37,069 nucleotides of DNA from positions 1 to 37,069 of IMG/VR virus record IMGVR_UViG_3300006638_000011; one strand, written 5' to 3'. Positions 12,180-20,351 of this stretch are shown here, piece after piece; within the stretch, counting starts at the first letter, position 1; each line of letters begins with the position of its first letter. Source of the stretch: a virus. The position numbers were made by a program, and so were the translations under genes. The notes under the pieces were generated by a model that saw only the letters and a list, made by a program, of their open reading frames with translations, was not told the origin of the DNA and searched no databases.

Positions 12180-14768
12180 ATGCTCAAGAAACTGCTGGCG
12201 CTGCTGTTACTGACAGCGGCGATCTCTCCCATTGCTTTCTCCGATCCGCCCTATGTGGGATACGTGCCCGGCGTGTCTGTGCCCATGCTGGGCAGCTTCG
12301 ACACACTCGCTCACCTGACTTCGCAGTTCCCGGCCGCTAACTACAAGGGCGTCACGGCCTATACGCAGGATAGCGGGCTGCAGATAAGCGATGGCTCGAG
12401 CTGGGCATCCGTGGGCGGAAGCGGCGGGGTCACTCAGACCAATACTGTTGCGCTCTCTAACAAGACGATGAGCTATTCGGCCAACACCTTCACCGGGTTT
12501 GGTCAGAATGTCCAATGCACCAACGGCTCGACAGGTTCTGCTGATGCCGCGCTTCTGGCCGCTGCTGCCACGGTCGGCGGCAATATCACGATCACCGGTA
12601 ATTGCACGGTCAATGCGACCACGACGCTCAATTCCAACACCACCGTCGATCTGAACGGCTACACGATCACTGCGGCAGCGGCTGGGAATTGGTCGGGGAG
12701 TGCCATCGCGGCCTTCGTCAATGCCGCAAACAACGCCTCTTACATCGCCGTCCAGAACGGGTATCTAGTCTGGACCGGCGCCTCTGGCGGCGTTCACATC
12801 ATCTCATTCCCTTCAGGCAACTCTCACGTCCGCGTGAGCAACATCTGGTCTACCGGCGCGGGTGATCTTGTTGCCACAGTCGGCACCACAGACGCACTCT
12901 CTCAAGGTAATACGTGTCTTAACTCCCTGAACGCCTGCTTCGATCACTGGGGCGGCGCGACCGACATCAAGGACATCGGCAACTATGCTTCGATGGTCAC
13001 GACCGTGGGAGCCGCCTGCTATCAGTTCACCGGGTTCAATACCAACGGCACCATATCCACGACCACCGGCTACACGGCAATTGGCAACAGTTGCTATTAC
13101 AACACCAACGTTCAGATCGGCATCAACATCAACGGCTTTGTAGGAACGTGCACACAGACATCCTCTAGTCAGGTCATCGTTGCGAATAACCGCGTCTATG
13201 TGGCCGCTGGGATAGAGGGGCCGGGCATTCTCCTGAGTGGCTGCGGCACCTATGCGGATGTTCACGACAACTATATCCAAGCCGATGGAGCGACCACGAG
13301 TTCCTACCCTGCTGTCGAGTCGCAGTCCAGTTTTACCAGCGTGCAGATGCACAACAACATCGCTCAAGGGTGGATTGCTCCCACCTCGGGCAGTGATGGC
13401 GGTGTGTTCAACAACCAGGGCGCCAACGGCTCCATCGTTAACAATCAGTCACTGGGGACCACCAGCACGCTTCTGGTAGGTGGCACGATTGCCGCGACCA
13501 CGCAGATTGCGGGTAACACCTTTGGAACGGCTGACTTTACTGTAACGGGGGCTAACAGCATCGCTCCATTCAGCGCAACCAATACCGGTAATTTGGGCTT
13601 TAATCAAGCTGCTAGTTTTCTTGCCCCCAGTATGTCCACTGGCAACAACGCAGCCACGATTTTAGGACACGACACCGGCACCGGGAACGGAATCACGCAA
13701 GTTTTCAACTACGGCGGCAACAACAACGGCAATAGCTACTGGGCGTTGGAGTTCAACGGTACGGGCATTTATTGGCTGAAGGAGCTGTACTTCCCCGATA
13801 CGCTCTATCTCGGCGACACAGGCACAATCGTCAATCTTCAGGGCACCGCGACGACGGGCACCTTTGCGGCCACCGGGCTCAAGGTTAACGGGACCTCGAC
13901 CGGCGCAACGACTCTTGGCACCGCCAATTCCAGTTCGACCAGCTACACCGCGACCCTGCCAGCGGCCACAGACACGATTGTCGAACTCGCACAAACACAG
14001 TCGCTCAGCGCCAAGACGCTGACGAGCGCTGCGGCGGGCACGCCTTCCATTGTAGGGACCAATACTGCAGCAGCCGCTACCGTCGATGGCATGTCGGATC
14101 TTGCGCCAAACCTGACATCTTCCGAGGCGTACTTACGTCAGTTCGGCACCGCCAATGCGACGGGCAATGAGCTGCAGGAAATATGGAACTACGGCGGTAG
14201 CAATAACGGCAACACGAATTTTCAGATGAAGTTTGCCGGGTACAACGTGTTCTTTCAGCAGACGTTGCTCAATGCGATGACGCTGGGCGATGGGGGATCG
14301 ACTATCACGCTGTCGGCCGCTGCCGGTGGCATCACGTTGAGCAATGTCACGACTGGCACCAATGCGGATTTTCTGTGCCTGTCGAGCGGCCATGTCGTAC
14401 TCTTGCAGACCTCGGCTTGCACGATCTCCAGTTTGCGCTTCAAAGAGAACGTCAGCCCCTTTGCCGGCAATGCCCTGACGCGGCTTGCGAAACTCGATGT
14501 GGATATCTACAACCTGAAGGCAACGGGTAATGCAGACCCGAATGCGACAACGACTCAGGTCGGTCTGATTGCAGAGAACATCGCCCAAGTGTTCCCGCAG
14601 TGCGCGATCTACGAAAACGACATGAAGACGCCGAAGTCATACCGGCAGGAGTGCATCATTGCGCTGCTGGTGCGCGGCGAGCAGGAGCTGATGCAGCAGA
14701 ACCATCTGCTGCAGGCGCGGCTCAATCGAGTCGAGCATCCGCGCCAGTTGCAGGCCAAGGCACACTAA
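12180..14768 (+). CDS. Tail spike with S74 intramolecular chaperone domain and N-terminal signal-like segment
   Basis: Of its 862 residues, the first about 21 (MLKKLLALLLLTAAISPIAF, then S) look like a Sec signal peptide, unusual for a tail protein. Residues about 40-80 have the YKGVTAYTQDSGLQISDGSS pattern of tail proteins. About 110-480 look like a right-handed beta-helix, with Asn-rich turns and NNIAQGW- and GNTFG-like rungs. The end, from residue 750 (SSLRFKENVSPF), through VGLIAENIAQVFPQC and YRQECIIALLVRGEQEL, fits the peptidase S74/endosialidase chaperone domain, which helps trimer folding and is then cut off. It probably binds or degrades host polysaccharide; no catalytic residues can be assigned. 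Confidence 0.8.
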   Translation: MLKKLLALLLLTAAISPIAFSDPPYVGYVPGVSVPMLGSFDTLAHLTSQFPAANYKGVTAYTQDSGLQISDGSSWASVGGSGGVTQTNTVALSNKTMSYSANTFTGFGQNVQCTNGSTGSADAALLAAAATVGGNITITGNCTVNATTTLNSNTTVDLNGYTITAAAAGNWSGSAIAAFVNAANNASYIAVQNGYLVWTGASGGVHIISFPSGNSHVRVSNIWSTGAGDLVATVGTTDALSQGNTCLNSLNACFDHWGGATDIKDIGNYASMVTTVGAACYQFTGFNTNGTISTTTGYTAIGNSCYYNTNVQIGININGFVGTCTQTSSSQVIVANNRVYVAAGIEGPGILLSGCGTYADVHDNYIQADGATTSSYPAVESQSSFTSVQMHNNIAQGWIAPTSGSDGGVFNNQGANGSIVNNQSLGTTSTLLVGGTIAATTQIAGNTFGTADFTVTGANSIAPFSATNTGNLGFNQAASFLAPSMSTGNNAATILGHDTGTGNGITQVFNYGGNNNGNSYWALEFNGTGIYWLKELYFPDTLYLGDTGTIVNLQGTATTGTFAATGLKVNGTSTGATTLGTANSSSTSYTATLPAATDTIVELAQTQSLSAKTLTSAAAGTPSIVGTNTAAAATVDGMSDLAPNLTSSEAYLRQFGTANATGNELQEIWNYGGSNNGNTNFQMKFAGYNVFFQQTLLNAMTLGDGGSTITLSAAAGGITLSNVTTGTNADFLCLSSGHVVLLQTSACTISSLRFKENVSPFAGNALTRLAKLDVDIYNLKATGNADPNATTTQVGLIAENIAQVFPQCAIYENDMKTPKSYRQECIIALLVRGEQELMQQNHLLQARLNRVEHPRQLQAKAH

Positions 14769-14791
14769 TAGTCGGATGAGGAAGTAAAGCA

Positions 14792-17098
14792 TTGAGCGCA
14801 GTCGCCTCGGAAATTCCGTCTCAAGCTCCAAAGCCCATGGACGATACCGCTCTCATTGCGGCTATCGATGATTCTGACGAGCGCTCCTACGGCTCTGACT
14901 TGTCTAACCTGACCGCCGGGCTGTCAGCCGAGCGCGCAATCAACATTGACCTGTACCTGGGAAAGAATCTCGAGCCCGCACCGGAAGGCCAGAGCAACGT
15001 CATTGACCGCACCGTCTTTGAGACCCTGCAATGGATTCTTCCCAGTCTGTGCCGGATCTTCGCCAATGGCGATGATGTGGTCACACTGGCGCCTGAAAGT
15101 GCTGCGGATGAGGATCAGGCCAAGCAGGAGACGGCTTACTTAAACTGGTTCGTTACCCAGAAGCATCCATGGTTTGAGTTGTTCCTGGAGTGGGCCACAG
15201 ACTGCTTACTGACCAAGAACGCCTATTTCCTGGTTTACAAGGACAACAAACGCGCGAGCCAGATTGAGCAGTACACCGACCAGACCACTGCGGGCGTGTC
15301 CTATCTGCTGCAAGATCCTTCCTGCACGCTGATCGATGCCAAGAGCCACCCGGCGCCTGATCTGCCGCCAGAGCCTGTTATGGCCCCTGGCGGACAGCCG
15401 ATTATGGACGCGAACGGTCAGCCGATGACGCGGCCGGCAATGCTTTACGATTGCACGATTCGCCGCGCCTCGGATACTAAGAATCTGTGCATTCGGGTGC
15501 TTCCGCCTGAGAGAGTCAAGGTCGATCAGCGTGCATTTTCCTGGCGCCTGGATGATCGCTGCAACTACTTTGAATACTGGGAGGAGACGACTCTTACGGA
15601 ACTTCGGGAACAGGGCTTTGATGTTCCCGATGATGCGGCTGATGACCCTGAGATTTACACCCAGGAGGATTACGCGCGAGATCAGTACGGGGAACGGCGG
15701 CTAGAGCGTTACAAGCCCTCTGACCCGTCCCTAAGACGCGTCAAGGCGCGCATGATCTGGATTCGCTGTGATTATGACGGCGATGGCATTGCGGAACTGC
15801 TGTACGTGGTCCGATTGGGCCGCAAGATTCTCTGGAAGGAGGAAGTCTCGCGCTTTCCGGTAGCCTCCGGTGTTGCCACTCCCTTGCCTCACCGGCATAT
15901 CGGCACCTGTCCTGCGGATGAAACGGGCGATATCCAGCGCATCAAGACTTCGATTCTGCGGCAGGGCCTCAATAACCTGTATCTGGCCAATAACCCGCAA
16001 AAGATCATAGATGAGAGCAAGGTCAATCTAGACGATGCGCTGATCTCAGTCACCGGCGGATTGATTCGCGCCACCGATATCAACGCGATCCGCTACGAGC
16101 AGGTGCCGTTCATCTTACCCCAAGCCATTGAGGGCCTGGAGTACATGGATACCGTGCGGCAGAACCGTACCGGCGTCAGTGCTGCATTCTCAGGCGTCGA
16201 TACCAAGGATCTGAATAACCTGCAGCCTGGTACGGTCAATCAGGTCAGTACGATGTCGGCCGAGCGGGTCATACAGATCGCCCGTGTGATGGCCTTTGCC
16301 ATCGAGGATCTGTTCTCCATCGTCCACGAGCAAGTGCTCAAGATGGGGCACAAGCGCGAAACCATCCAACTGCAGGGGAAATGGACCGAAGTCGATCCCG
16401 GTTCATGGAAGAAACGAACCTCATTCAAGACCTGCGTGGCTTTCTCATCCGGCAATAAGGACGCACAGATCAGCCGGCTCACGGCGATGCTGTCCTATCA
16501 GAAAGATGCGCTGGAGATGAAGCTGCCCTGTGTTACCCCTGAGAACTACTACAACACGCTGGTAGAACTCACCAAGGCTGCGGACTTTGCCTCGCCCGGG
16601 CGATTCTGGACAGATCCCTCCACCATCAAGGCCGCCCCCCCTCAGCCGCCTCCTGAGATCGTCAAGACGCAGATGGACATCGCGAGTCGGGAGAAGATCA
16701 AGGCCGCAGAACTCGTGCAACAGGAGGTCGAGAGCCAGCGCCAGGCGCAGGTCCAGATTTATACCGTGGACACCAATGCGGGTTTAGGAATCATCGACAA
16801 GCACATCGACCATGGCAATGAGGTGACTATCGAACACCTCAAGGCGCGCAATCAGGCGACGCTAGAGGCTGGCAAGATTCCTGGACCTGACGGCGGCTTG
16901 AGCCTGCCTGAGTCCGGGTTATCCGATGTCATGGATAAGCTGCAGCAGACCGCAGCGATTGCTTCGGGCCGCAAGGTTCTCAGGCACGGCCCTAATGGTG
17001 AAGTGCAGGGCGTGGACGTACTGGATCACACCGGGGCGACGCTCATGAGCCGCAAGGTCATTAAAGACCCGTCTGGGCGCATCACGGGGCTGGAATGA
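14792..17098 (+). CDS. Portal protein (768 aa)
   Basis: This large portal belongs to the type found in P22-like and related podoviruses and fits by length, order and motifs: LSAERAINIDLYLGKNL, a QETAYLNWFVTQ segment, RMIWIRCDYDGDGIAELLYV in the middle, and IRYEQVPFILPQAIEGLEYM with TGVSAAFSGVD before the C-terminal part. The last about 150 residues are a long helical and extended tail with EIVKTQMDIASREKIKAAEL. The portal dodecamer forms the DNA entry vertex. The likely start is TTG at 14792 with GAGGAAG seven bases upstream; an ATG at 14837 is an alternative. The stop overlaps the next start by ATGA. Confidence 0.9.
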   Translation: MSAVASEIPSQAPKPMDDTALIAAIDDSDERSYGSDLSNLTAGLSAERAINIDLYLGKNLEPAPEGQSNVIDRTVFETLQWILPSLCRIFANGDDVVTLAPESAADEDQAKQETAYLNWFVTQKHPWFELFLEWATDCLLTKNAYFLVYKDNKRASQIEQYTDQTTAGVSYLLQDPSCTLIDAKSHPAPDLPPEPVMAPGGQPIMDANGQPMTRPAMLYDCTIRRASDTKNLCIRVLPPERVKVDQRAFSWRLDDRCNYFEYWEETTLTELREQGFDVPDDAADDPEIYTQEDYARDQYGERRLERYKPSDPSLRRVKARMIWIRCDYDGDGIAELLYVVRLGRKILWKEEVSRFPVASGVATPLPHRHIGTCPADETGDIQRIKTSILRQGLNNLYLANNPQKIIDESKVNLDDALISVTGGLIRATDINAIRYEQVPFILPQAIEGLEYMDTVRQNRTGVSAAFSGVDTKDLNNLQPGTVNQVSTMSAERVIQIARVMAFAIEDLFSIVHEQVLKMGHKRETIQLQGKWTEVDPGSWKKRTSFKTCVAFSSGNKDAQISRLTAMLSYQKDALEMKLPCVTPENYYNTLVELTKAADFASPGRFWTDPSTIKAAPPQPPPEIVKTQMDIASREKIKAAELVQQEVESQRQAQVQIYTVDTNAGLGIIDKHIDHGNEVTIEHLKARNQATLEAGKIPGPDGGLSLPESGLSDVMDKLQQTAAIASGRKVLRHGPNGEVQGVDVLDHTGATLMSRKVIKDPSGRITGLE

Positions 17099-17385
17099 GC
17101 GACATCGGCAAGGGCAACATGGCGAAGTCGGTCCTCGATAGCTGCGCCTATCAGGATGCCTACAAGGCCGTCAGGGAGGCGCTGATCTCTGGCATAGAGC
17201 GGTGCCCCATAGCCGATATAGCCACAGCAGAGGACTTCAGGCGCTGCCTGCGGCTGTTGGGCGCGATACAGACCAACATGGTCACAGCGGTGAATTCTGG
17301 AAAGCTGGAGGCGTTTCGCCTGCAGCAGAAAGATCAAGCCAGTCAAAACCCATTTCGTAGAATCTTCAGGGACAAACAAGCATGA
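17095..17385 (+). CDS. Small protein between portal and scaffold (96 aa)
   Basis: The ATG overlaps the portal stop (ATGA) and its own stop overlaps the next start the same way. The product is helical with two Cys residues and a central LISGIERCPIADIATAEDFR segment, ending in FRRIFRDKQA. It sits where other podoviruses carry small head-assembly genes. No family is recognised. Confidence 0.6.
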   Translation: MSDIGKGNMAKSVLDSCAYQDAYKAVREALISGIERCPIADIATAEDFRRCLRLLGAIQTNMVTAVNSGKLEAFRLQQKDQASQNPFRRIFRDKQA

Positions 17386-18269
17386 CAGATGAAGCAGTCG
17401 ACCAAGCGCAACCGCAGTCGATTTCCGACCGTATCGCTAACGCCATGGGCTTCCCGGGTGAGCAGGACGATTCCGCACAGACCGGAGAGATAGCCACAGA
17501 GGCTGCGCCCGACCTTTTCGATCTTGAGATAGATGGGCAGAATTATCAGTTGCCGGGAAAGCTCAAAGACGCATTCATGCGCAATGAGGACTACACCAAA
17601 AAGACCCAGGAGCTGGCCGATCAGCGCCGCGGCTACGAGCAGATGCGCGATGTCATGACCACGCGCCAGATGGATTCGGCCTTTCGCGAATCTATCGCCT
17701 CCGAAGCGCAGGAGATGCACGTTATCGATGCGTATCTCTCGGAAGTGGCCAAGGCCAATACGGCCAACATGAACATGGAACAACTGATGCGCTGGAAGAT
17801 GGAGCGCGACAGTGTCGTTGAGCGCCGCTCCCTGCTGGAGAAGCAGGTCGAGGGCAAGCGCTCAAAGTTCAACGATGATGTGAAAGCAAGACTGACGGAA
17901 CTTAAAGGCAAATCCAAGGAAGCCGCGTCCAAATCGATACCGAGTTTCAGTGAGGACACCGAAAAGGCAGTACGCAGCTATGCGCTGTCCGAAGGTCTCA
18001 CGGAGACGGAAATCGACAACGTGCTCCTGGATCCACGCAGCTATAACGTGCTGTGGAAAGCCTCTCAGTTCGAGAAGGTCAAGGCCGGCGCCACACAAGC
18101 GCAAGGCAAGGTTGACAAGGTTCTCAAGGTCGGCGCAGCCACCGAGAGAATGCCCCAAGGAGTTCGAGCCAAGCTCGATTACGGTAAAGCGATCAAGAAC
18201 GCTCATACCTCGGGAGACAAAGCCCGAGTGATTGAGACACGCCTGCAAGGCATGTTCGGGAATCGCTAA
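17382..18269 (+). CDS. Scaffolding protein (295 aa)
   Basis: The protein is highly charged, almost fully helical and cysteine-free. An acidic N-terminus is followed by FDLEIDGQNYQLPGKLKDAF, a motif common in phage scaffold proteins, then long coiled-coil stretches (residues 65-190) and a basic C-terminus (KAIKNAHTSGDKARVIETRL). Scaffold proteins line the inside of the prohead and leave before DNA packaging. Position between portal and major capsid protein is the usual one. The start is fixed by the ATGA overlap with the preceding gene. Confidence 0.85.
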   Translation: MTDEAVDQAQPQSISDRIANAMGFPGEQDDSAQTGEIATEAAPDLFDLEIDGQNYQLPGKLKDAFMRNEDYTKKTQELADQRRGYEQMRDVMTTRQMDSAFRESIASEAQEMHVIDAYLSEVAKANTANMNMEQLMRWKMERDSVVERRSLLEKQVEGKRSKFNDDVKARLTELKGKSKEAASKSIPSFSEDTEKAVRSYALSEGLTETEIDNVLLDPRSYNVLWKASQFEKVKAGATQAQGKVDKVLKVGAATERMPQGVRAKLDYGKAIKNAHTSGDKARVIETRLQGMFGNR

Positions 18270-18278
18270 GAGGACAAC

Positions 18279-19304
18279 ATGACTGTTTTAACCAATACAA
18301 CCCAGACCTTCGGCGTCGGCTCAGGCGGCGGTATCCGTGAGGATTTAGAAGATGTGATCTGGGATCTATTCCCTGAGGACACCTGGGCGGTATCGAACCT
18401 AGATAAGGTCGATGCGACCGCTCCGACCCATGAATGGCTCGGCCAGACTCTGCTGGCAGCCGCCGCGAACATCGGTGTGGAAGGCGATGATGCCTCCTTC
18501 ACCTCGCTCACCAGCCCGTCGCGATACGGCAATTACACCCAGATCCTGTCCAAGACCTTCCTGGTCTCAGACACCCTGGAGGCGACGAAGCGCGCTGGTC
18601 GCGGCTCTGAAGTGGCTCGCGGCGCGATGATCAAGATGCGCGAACTAAAGCGCGATCTGGAATATGCCCTTACCCAGAATGCCATCGGCACGGCCGGTGG
18701 TTCCACGACCGGGCGCTCGATGGCCGGCATGGAGACCTGGATCTCAGGTTATCTCAAGAACGCCTTTGTGGGCACGACCGCGACTGCCTCAACCGCAGTG
18801 ACGGCCACCACGACCTCAACCTCGGCAACGACCCCGCTCACCTCATCGGGTGTACCGGGAACCGCGCCGACCGATCCGGCCGTGGGCTCTCAGGGTGCGA
18901 TCACCTCGACCGCGTTGAACTATGCGCTACAGGGCGCGTGGAGCAATGGCGGCGACCCGACGATCATCCTGTGTTCTGCGAACAACAAGACCAACATTGA
19001 CAACTTCACGTCGATTGCGACGCGCTTTGTCGATGTGGACAAGGCAACGCAGAGCCCGATCATCGGTGCGGCTAATGTGTATGTCAGCGACTACGGCCGC
19101 CATACGGTGGTTCTGCATCGCTACATGCGCGCTCAGACCGTTCTGTGCCTGGACCCGAACTACTGGGCGATCGCGTTCCTGCGCCGTCCCATGGCTCGGG
19201 AGCTTGCACGTACGGGCGATGGTACGAAGTACCAGATCATCACTGAGGCCACTTTGGTGGCTCGCAACTGGCAGTCCAGTGCGAAAGTGGTGGGCCTCAT
19301 ATAG
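18279..19304 (+). CDS. Major capsid protein, DUF5309/SU10 type
   Basis: The 341-residue protein has the signatures I associate with DUF5309/SU10-type HK97-fold capsid proteins: REDLEDVIWDLFPEDTWAVS at the start, APTHEWLGQTLLAAA and VEGDDA near residues 47-70, RYGNYTQILSKTFLVSDTLE, then ELKRDLEYALTQN. The C-terminal DPNYWAIAFLRRPMARELAR and KYQIITEATLVARN close the family pattern. A Thr/Ala-rich insertion at about residues 165-205 may form a surface loop or decoration site. AGAGGACAAC precedes the ATG. A strong hairpin terminator lies directly after the gene. Confidence 0.9.
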   Translation: MTVLTNTTQTFGVGSGGGIREDLEDVIWDLFPEDTWAVSNLDKVDATAPTHEWLGQTLLAAAANIGVEGDDASFTSLTSPSRYGNYTQILSKTFLVSDTLEATKRAGRGSEVARGAMIKMRELKRDLEYALTQNAIGTAGGSTTGRSMAGMETWISGYLKNAFVGTTATASTAVTATTTSTSATTPLTSSGVPGTAPTDPAVGSQGAITSTALNYALQGAWSNGGDPTIILCSANNKTNIDNFTSIATRFVDVDKATQSPIIGAANVYVSDYGRHTVVLHRYMRAQTVLCLDPNYWAIAFLRRPMARELARTGDGTKYQIITEATLVARNWQSSAKVVGLI

Positions 19305-19310
19305 GCATGT

Positions 19311-19339
19311 GGGGCGGTTGTGAGCCGCCCCTCTCTTTT
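19311..19339 (+). terminator. Terminator/attenuator after the capsid gene
   Basis: GGGGCGG (19311-19317) pairs with CCGCCCC (19325-19331), followed by TCTCTTTT. It lies 7 bases after the capsid stop and would reduce transcription of the glycosyltransferase genes relative to the capsid gene. It also argues that the next gene starts at 19340 and not at 19307. Confidence 0.7.
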
Positions 19340-19855
19340 ATGCTAGTCATCATCGGTTCCGGCCCCTCTATCGTCGGTAAGGGCCTGGGTCCGTGGATAA
19401 ACGGCAATATCGTTGTAAGGCTCAAGAGCGGCATTATCCCCAACGCCAAGGACTGGGGCTGCCGGACAGATATCAGGTGCGCATCATCCATATCGCACAA
19501 GGGCACTGAACCCTTCTGGATTCTCGCAAGCCATGAGTGCGAGGACCACAACTCGCCTAACACGTTTCGCGCGCATAGAAAGAAGTGGATGACCTATTTC
19601 GAGAAGTTCAAGCCGAAGTACAAGATGAGCACGGGCCTGCGGGCTATTTTCTGTGCGGCTGAATTCGGCCATACAGAAATTGGTCTAGCTGGTTTCGATA
19701 ACCTGCTTTATCCCACCGTGAAGGGGTACTGCAAGTGGAACGAGGAACGACATAAATACCGCTGGGTACACGATGTGGAAGCCGAACACAATGCGGCCTT
19801 CGGACTCGGTTTAGACATCAAGGATGTAACGCAGGACAGTGGCAGAATTCTATGA
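19340..19855 (+). CDS. GT29 (sialyltransferase)-like glycosyltransferase (171 aa)
   Basis: Three patterns of the sialyltransferase GT29 family can be seen. A motif-L-like start (MLVIIGSGPSIVGKGLG, then VVRLKSGIIP and GCRTDI) would bind the nucleotide sugar. An S-like motif, STGLRAIFCAAEFGHTEIGL ending in AGFD, comes later. A VS-type H-x4-E (HDVEAE) lies near the end. CMP-sialic acid or a related donor is therefore possible, but donor and acceptor are unknown. It is much shorter than animal enzymes, like bacterial and phage relatives. An upstream ATG at 19307 would place the terminator inside the gene. Ribosome site is weak. First gene of the glycosylation cassette. Confidence 0.65.
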   Translation: MLVIIGSGPSIVGKGLGPWINGNIVVRLKSGIIPNAKDWGCRTDIRCASSISHKGTEPFWILASHECEDHNSPNTFRAHRKKWMTYFEKFKPKYKMSTGLRAIFCAAEFGHTEIGLAGFDNLLYPTVKGYCKWNEERHKYRWVHDVEAEHNAAFGLGLDIKDVTQDSGRIL

Positions 19856-20189
19856 ATACGACCCCATGACGGGTATCCGCACGGATACGTCATGGAGCGA
19901 GTCAGAGCAGAAGATGACGCTCATTCGCACCGCGGATGTTGAGCCGCTTCTGGATCACACCAAGGCGATTGCCAATGGTGTGGGCGTCAATAGCGGTGAC
20001 ATCAAGGCCGGGTGGTGGCTCTACGCCAAGATCCCGCCAGTGGTCATCCTGCAACTGCGAGCGAAGGGTATCAACGTATTCGACAAGAATGACGAGTCCC
20101 GCATGTTCGCCGAACTTAACAGCAACTTCCCGCACCTGAAATGCACGACTGGCATGCACGGCCCGCGCGGAGTCAAGATTTTAGGCTAG
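19839..20189 (+). CDS. Conserved small phage protein (116 aa)
   Basis: The GTG at 19839 overlaps the end of the GT29-like gene by 17 bases and has AGGA upstream. The pattern RTADVEPLLDHTKAIANGVG, then GWWLYAKIPPVVILQLRAKG and a short end with MFAELNSNFPHLK, resembles a widespread small phage protein of unknown function that is often encoded near glycosyltransferase-like or head genes. It has no signal or membrane segment. Its last 17 bases overlap a small ORF on the other strand. Confidence 0.6.
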   Translation: MAEFYEYDPMTGIRTDTSWSESEQKMTLIRTADVEPLLDHTKAIANGVGVNSGDIKAGWWLYAKIPPVVILQLRAKGINVFDKNDESRMFAELNSNFPHLKCTTGMHGPRGVKILG

Positions 20190-20334
20190 GGATTTCCCAT
20201 GTTTCTTTGGGGAATTTAGCCAAAATGCGCGGCTCTTTGGCCACTTGGCGCTCATGGTCTTTCGTGATCCTAATGACCGCTTTAATCTTGGCCTTTGACA
20301 GATTGCCGAAATAGTGGCGTAACTTCTTGTTCAT
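20173..20334 (-). CDS. Antisense small basic protein in late operon (53 aa)
   Basis: An ATG at 20334 opens a 53-residue frame on the minus strand, filling the gap between two plus-strand late genes. The product is lysine-rich and well formed: MNKKLRHYFGNLSKAKIKAV followed by an ITKDHERQVA segment and a PKETWEIPSLKS end. The DNA is more AT-rich than its surroundings. The region before it has AT-rich words (TATGAT, TAATAT) that could be a minus-strand -10, but no clear -35 or ribosome site. It may be a moron-type gene with its own promoter, and it would be read against the late transcript. Confidence 0.5.
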   Translation of the reverse strand: MNKKLRHYFGNLSKAKIKAVIRITKDHERQVAKEPRILAKFPKETWEIPSLKS

Positions 20335-20351
20335 GGAACAATATTATCATA

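Noticed and set aside
12813-13367. 184-codon minus-strand open frame inside the tail spike
   Set aside because: It is antisense to beta-helix coding sequence; biased codons open the opposite frame. No promoter or ribosome site seen.
20184-20223. Interrupted inverted repeat after gene 19839 as a terminator
   Set aside because: The arms pair only with a bulge and wobble pairs and no T-run follows on either strand; it is also within the possible minus-strand gene.
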